DNA from: Hydnum rufescens UP504
Lineage: Eukaryota > Basidiomycota > Agaricomycetes > Cantharellales > Hydnaceae
Assembly: GCA_014904985.1 (NCBI GenBank)
Contig: MU129050.1
Location: forward strand, 62,001-126,000
DNA: 64,000 bases
Direction: 5' to 3'
The notes beneath the pieces were generated by a model. The model had not been told where the DNA came from. It worked only from the letters and a program-made list of their open reading frames with translations, and ran no database searches. Shown in pieces: positions 60,640-64,000 of the stretch (its first letter is position 1; each line of letters begins with the position of its first letter). A program made the position numbers and the translations under genes.

Positions 60640-61110
60640 ACTAATAATGTGGAAAGGCGACACAATATAAGATTCGAGGGCGAGAGGGTCATCTGGTGGC
60701 CTAGGCGTGGTGCGACGTTCTTGGTGCTCTTCCCCAATTGCAGACATGTGAAGGTGAGACATGGGTGCTCGCTTCAGCATTGATCTGCTTGGATGCCCAA
60801 GTAAACGCGGCCAGATTCGATGAGGATGAGGTGAATGCGAAAGATGGGAAATTTTTTCGGACATGTACGAATAAAGCGCGAGATGTTCGAAATAGTGAGG
60901 TGTACGTGAAAGGTCTATGAAGGGAATGCAATGGTATGGATGAATATCTTCCTTTTGAGAATGACTAGAAGGTGGGGTAACTGGCGCAGCAAAGAGACAG
61001 TAATACGAAGGTCTCGTCACCGTGATAAGGAGTCACTGCGCTTGGAGCAATGTGATTAGAAGTGCTGTGGGGCAAAGAGTCAGAGAGCTCTATATGGAGT
61101 GAAGATCAGA
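60640..61110 (-). pseudogene. Fragment of the RIF1 5' end
   Basis: Minus-strand reading gives TPPSSHSQKEDIHPY, GHPSRSMLKRAPMSH, ERRTTPRPPDDPLALESYIV and SPFHI. This parallels TPPSSRSRKENIHPS, GRPSRSILKRVSMSH, ERHTTPEPPDDPLAVESYIV and SPLNV of RIF1 (34720-35060). Similarity goes on past the start codon into the upstream region (about 35200), so it came by DNA duplication and not through mRNA. The SILK docking motif has become SMLK and RVLF is lost. The start Met is also gone. No continuation of the HEAT region is present. Confidence 0.8.
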
Positions 61111-62138
61111 CAATTTGAATATCGGTGATAGGAGGGCTGCCTTCTGGCTATCATCACACCATGGGGCAGTAAACCAGGTTTCACTATGGTCTCTTGCCTC
61201 TTCCACTGATTGCAACCACATCCCAATACAGTCGTGGACAGGCAAAGTCATCCACTGTATCCGAAGTTTGATTCCGTGGCTCTAGGTCTTAGGTACCACC
61301 AGATTTGGACTCCTTGAGCCTCAGGAAGCCCAAAAACACCTTCAAAATTTTTCCAGGGGCTTTTTTTGGATTGGCCAAATTTTTGGGCTGATTTTCCAAA
61401 ATTTTACATCACTCCCAGGGTAGCCGGAATGGCCGGAACATGTATTGGGACCGTATTTATGTATAGACAATGCACTGGAGAGTGCAAATGAGACACATAT
61501 ACCTATAAACAGTGAGAAAGTGAGAAAGTATTATACAATTAATTGAGTCCTCCTTTTCTTTCCACTTGGCAGCCACTCATCAGCATCAAGAGAAACAGAC
61601 TTTTGTTTTGTTTATGTGAATATCCCATTCTAAATCATTATTGCCAGGATCATCAAGGTTGGCATCTTCACTGGCAATGTAAGGGGAAACATATTTTGGC
61701 AGTGACCATACGGATCCCAGGCAGTGTCTTCATCATCAGTGTCATTTGGGTCATTTATTCACAGAAAATAAGAAGTTATTCGGGCCATTAAGTCAATTTG
61801 GGAGGTTGCGCGGGTGTTTCCGAATTTGAGTCCGCTCAGCATGCTCCAACTAATTGTGCATTTTTGTCTTCCTGGGCACAGCTGGGGACATAATCTCTAT
61901 GAAATCACACACTCCTGGTTAATAGCCACATTCAGGAACAACTCCGAGCCTGGGTGCTTGATTTTAAGGGTCTGGCCAAATTTTTTGCATAATTGTCAAA
62001 AAAAAAAACAGGATTAAGGGCAGCTGGGCATGTGTTAAGCTTCTTAGGGCATCTGTGAAGGCATAGGAGTAGTTTCCAGATGATTTTGTGGAGTCTTTCG
62101 GAGGCAAAATAAATTGGATGACTTTGCCTGTCCACGAC
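61111..62138. other. CpG-poor, AT-rich filler between duplicated blocks
   Basis: From about 61320 to 62090 CpG is rare (roughly a dozen in 800 bp) and T/A runs are common (gccaaatttttgggctg, ttttccaaaatttta). No gene is seen. The texture resembles the left end of the window (1-1500), suggesting the same sort of methylated, decayed repeat. Confidence 0.5.
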
Positions 62139-63010
62139 TGTAGTATCCGACAACGGTTCCGAGGTCACGTACTCTTCCCGGCCAATTCGAACCACTCTTC
62201 AAGTGGTGATTTCCACCCCTGGAGCACTTTCATCGACCTCCTGTCCTGGCCGCCGCGTTCCTTCTGGGGATGGTGAAGCGTCTGTGTCGACGGAGGTCCC
62301 TCTGGTCCATATACCCTTTCTGTTTCGTGATCACTGCTCCAACACTTTCTTCCGATCTCCCCGAGCCACCAGCACCACCATTCAATGAGGCTTTGCTCCG
62401 TATTCGTCGTGGTGTACGCGATCAGAGCACAATTACGAGCGGGAATCCACTCGGGATATTCGCCCACATCACGATTGTCCTACACACCGTGGGGATCGAG
62501 TTGACGGTGTAGACTCCGTTCAAGTTCAAGTATCGATGTGCGACGTACGGACGCATATGGCTGTCCTCCTGCAAGTGTTACTGCCTTGCAACTAAGTGGC
62601 TCCGCAGCATCGAATGGAGTACGCTTTTCGGTTTGCTATTAAAGTTGACACTTATGTTATTATTACTATGAAGCAGGTAGACAAATGCGGCCTTCCTCTA
62701 CCATGTCACCATTCTATGAGTGGTTCCCGCAGGTATCACACACTGGGTCGATGATGAATCCGACATTGCACGCACACCACAATCTGGAACCCCGTGATTT
62801 TATCCCCTTCTCGCCTGCTACTCCTGATATCCTCCTGATACCCCCAAATACGCGATTACCCCGTTGGACTTCGCCTCCCGTGGAACTCCTTTATGGGGAT
62901 CCCAGCCAAGATACCGGTGACGAAGTGCGATTCAGGACACAGAGTCTGGGTATCCGCAGATTGAGGGGCATTTTCAAAGTTATAAATCCCTTCATGACAC
63001 ATTAAGAGAG
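62139..63010 (+). pseudogene. Second, degraded copy of the kinase C-terminus (KA1 region)
   Basis: Starts abruptly at the word tagtatccgacaa, matching 58250 in the kinase gene. Words shared with the intact copy: [49 protein letters not shown] (then a stop), [30 protein letters not shown], and a final IRRLRG. There are stops, small deletions and lost segments, for example most of [13 protein letters not shown]. No kinase domain precedes it. It cannot encode a working kinase. Confidence 0.82.
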
Positions 63011-63997
63011 CAGGTGAAACTACAACTACCTGTGCAGCCGCTCTGATATCCCAAGATAATTGCGCTCTGGTACTTCATGTGCAATATGGCATATGCTCTC
63101 TGATATTGTTGCAATTTACCCCCGGTGTGATGACTAGTCTGCGCACTAATTCTCCCCTGTTTCATTGCTCCATATTTCTTCGCTTCGCTTTCCATGAACA
63201 GCACCAATGGGTTCGTGGCGGTTACGGACGGGCAACCCCATACATCCCACCAGCGTTCCAGCATTCATCGTCCATTGCACGCGCATTCCACTCTCATTTA
63301 CAGTGTTGTCCGTATAGCGACCTTGTTACCCTCGTTCTCCATATGTCGTGCATCTACGCGCGCCCTTACCACCTCTGACGTATTTTCACCCAAGGCTCGA
63401 GACTGCTAACTTAATTCTGAGCGTCGGTACGGAGGGCACAATCTTCTGGCATGATTCATGACGAATATTACTCGGCGCGATCTGATTTTTTTCCCCGCCG
63501 AATCTTTCGGTGTCGGTCATTCCAGCTAGTTAATAGTGTTCCAGTGAATCCGCGCTTGCAGCTACAGTAACGGCTCTCCAAAAGCCTCCATGATTTGCGG
63601 ATCGCGAGGTTTTACGCAGGTGCAGTACAGTACCGGGATTTTGCGTAGAATCGCAGGTTCCTACCTCGTTTGCAGGCTTGCGCTCATTCTCGATGCCACT
63701 GTTGGGCAAGAACCTATGGCCCAACCACCCGAAGTCGAGTTATGGTTCTCTTTCAACAACCTCACGCGACATGCTCTATCCATCCCAATTACTGAATGTC
63801 AGAAGTACGCTGTTAACCCACTGAAATGGTTACGATTTCTTGGGTATGCCATATGTGGACAACAAGGCCAACTCTCCATATCGAATACTGGTCCACCGAT
63901 CGATGATTACTTGGCAGCAATAGAGGCCCGCCCATACTATTTTGTCTCACAAGGCAAGTTGACCGGCTTGACACGAAGATTGCTGTTGAATTTGTGA
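62139..63997. repeat. Segmental duplication, block B
   Basis: The second copy of block A. The left junction falls within one coding region at 58250/62139. The right junction is at or beyond the window end, so the true length is unknown. Divergence is clear in non-coding and coding parts alike, so it is not a recent or assembly-made copy. Confidence 0.85.
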
Positions 63998-64000
63998 GCC
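63716..64000 (+). CDS. HNH-domain gene, copy 2, cut by the window end
   Basis: From the ATG at 63716: AQPPEVELWFSFNNLTRHAL, SIPITECQKYAVNPLKWLRF, LGYAICGQQGQLSISNTGPP, DDYLAAIEARPYYFVSQG. No stop interrupts this part, unlike copy 1. Reading on ends at a stop at 63995-63997. The word caaggcaagt just before, with ag|gcaagt, may be a GC-type donor as in the 6943 gene, in which case the HNH exon lies outside the window. Family assignment comes from copy 1. Function unknown beyond a likely HNH nuclease fold. Confidence 0.45.

Overview
The window comes from a filamentous basidiomycete, most likely an Agaricomycete. Genes are dense and on both strands, introns are many and short (about 50-65 bp), and there is a NACHT-WD40 STAND protein of the HNWD type, a secreted GMC oxidoreductase, a Zn2Cys6 regulator and a non-LTR retroelement. 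The species was not determined. Gene models were spliced by eye, so inner exon borders are approximate unless a boundary is given.

Layout. 1-3737 is almost free of CpG. It holds an empty flank and the C-terminal WD40 array of a minus-strand NLR-type gene (1460-6613), whose NACHT half has normal CpG content. Head to head with it is a small gene (6943-7730) that looks like a PD-(D/E)XK nuclease fold. A broken paralogue of that gene lies at 19081-19905. 8.7-14 kb is accessory: diverged repeats, a Zn2Cys6 factor (9890-10899) and a 5'-truncated, decayed LINE with a mutated RNase H. Then come a GMC oxidoreductase (14767-17366) and an enoyl-CoA hydratase (17640-18821, minus).

20.9-55 kb is a housekeeping block: LHS1/GRP170-like ER Hsp70, a Munc13/Ync13-like MUN-C2 protein, RIF1 (minus), RFT1 (minus), a p31comet/MAD2L1BP-like protein, mitochondrial F1-ATPase inhibitor (minus), ATP synthase subunit h, mitochondrial RNA polymerase RPO41 (minus), a Tourist-like MITE, a citrate-carrier-like mitochondrial carrier (minus) and uroporphyrinogen-III synthase. 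Several genes are divergent pairs, notably RFT1/p31comet (start codons 33 bp apart) and the ATPase inhibitor/ATP synthase subunit h (212 bp apart).

The right end (55.2-64 kb) is a KIN4/KIN1-type kinase gene followed by duplicated debris. The kinase C-terminus plus an HNH-domain gene occurs twice (from about 58250 and from about 62139). Between the copies sit a fragment of the RIF1 5' end and a CpG-poor filler. Single-base frame breaks occur in the WD40 array, the citrate carrier and the kinase, so either the assembly has residual indel errors or some of these copies are decaying.

Best candidates for something new: the NLR gene paired head to head with a nuclease-fold gene, and the sharp CpG-loss boundary inside the NLR, which suggests repeat-directed cytosine methylation acting on the WD40 array but not on the NACHT domain.
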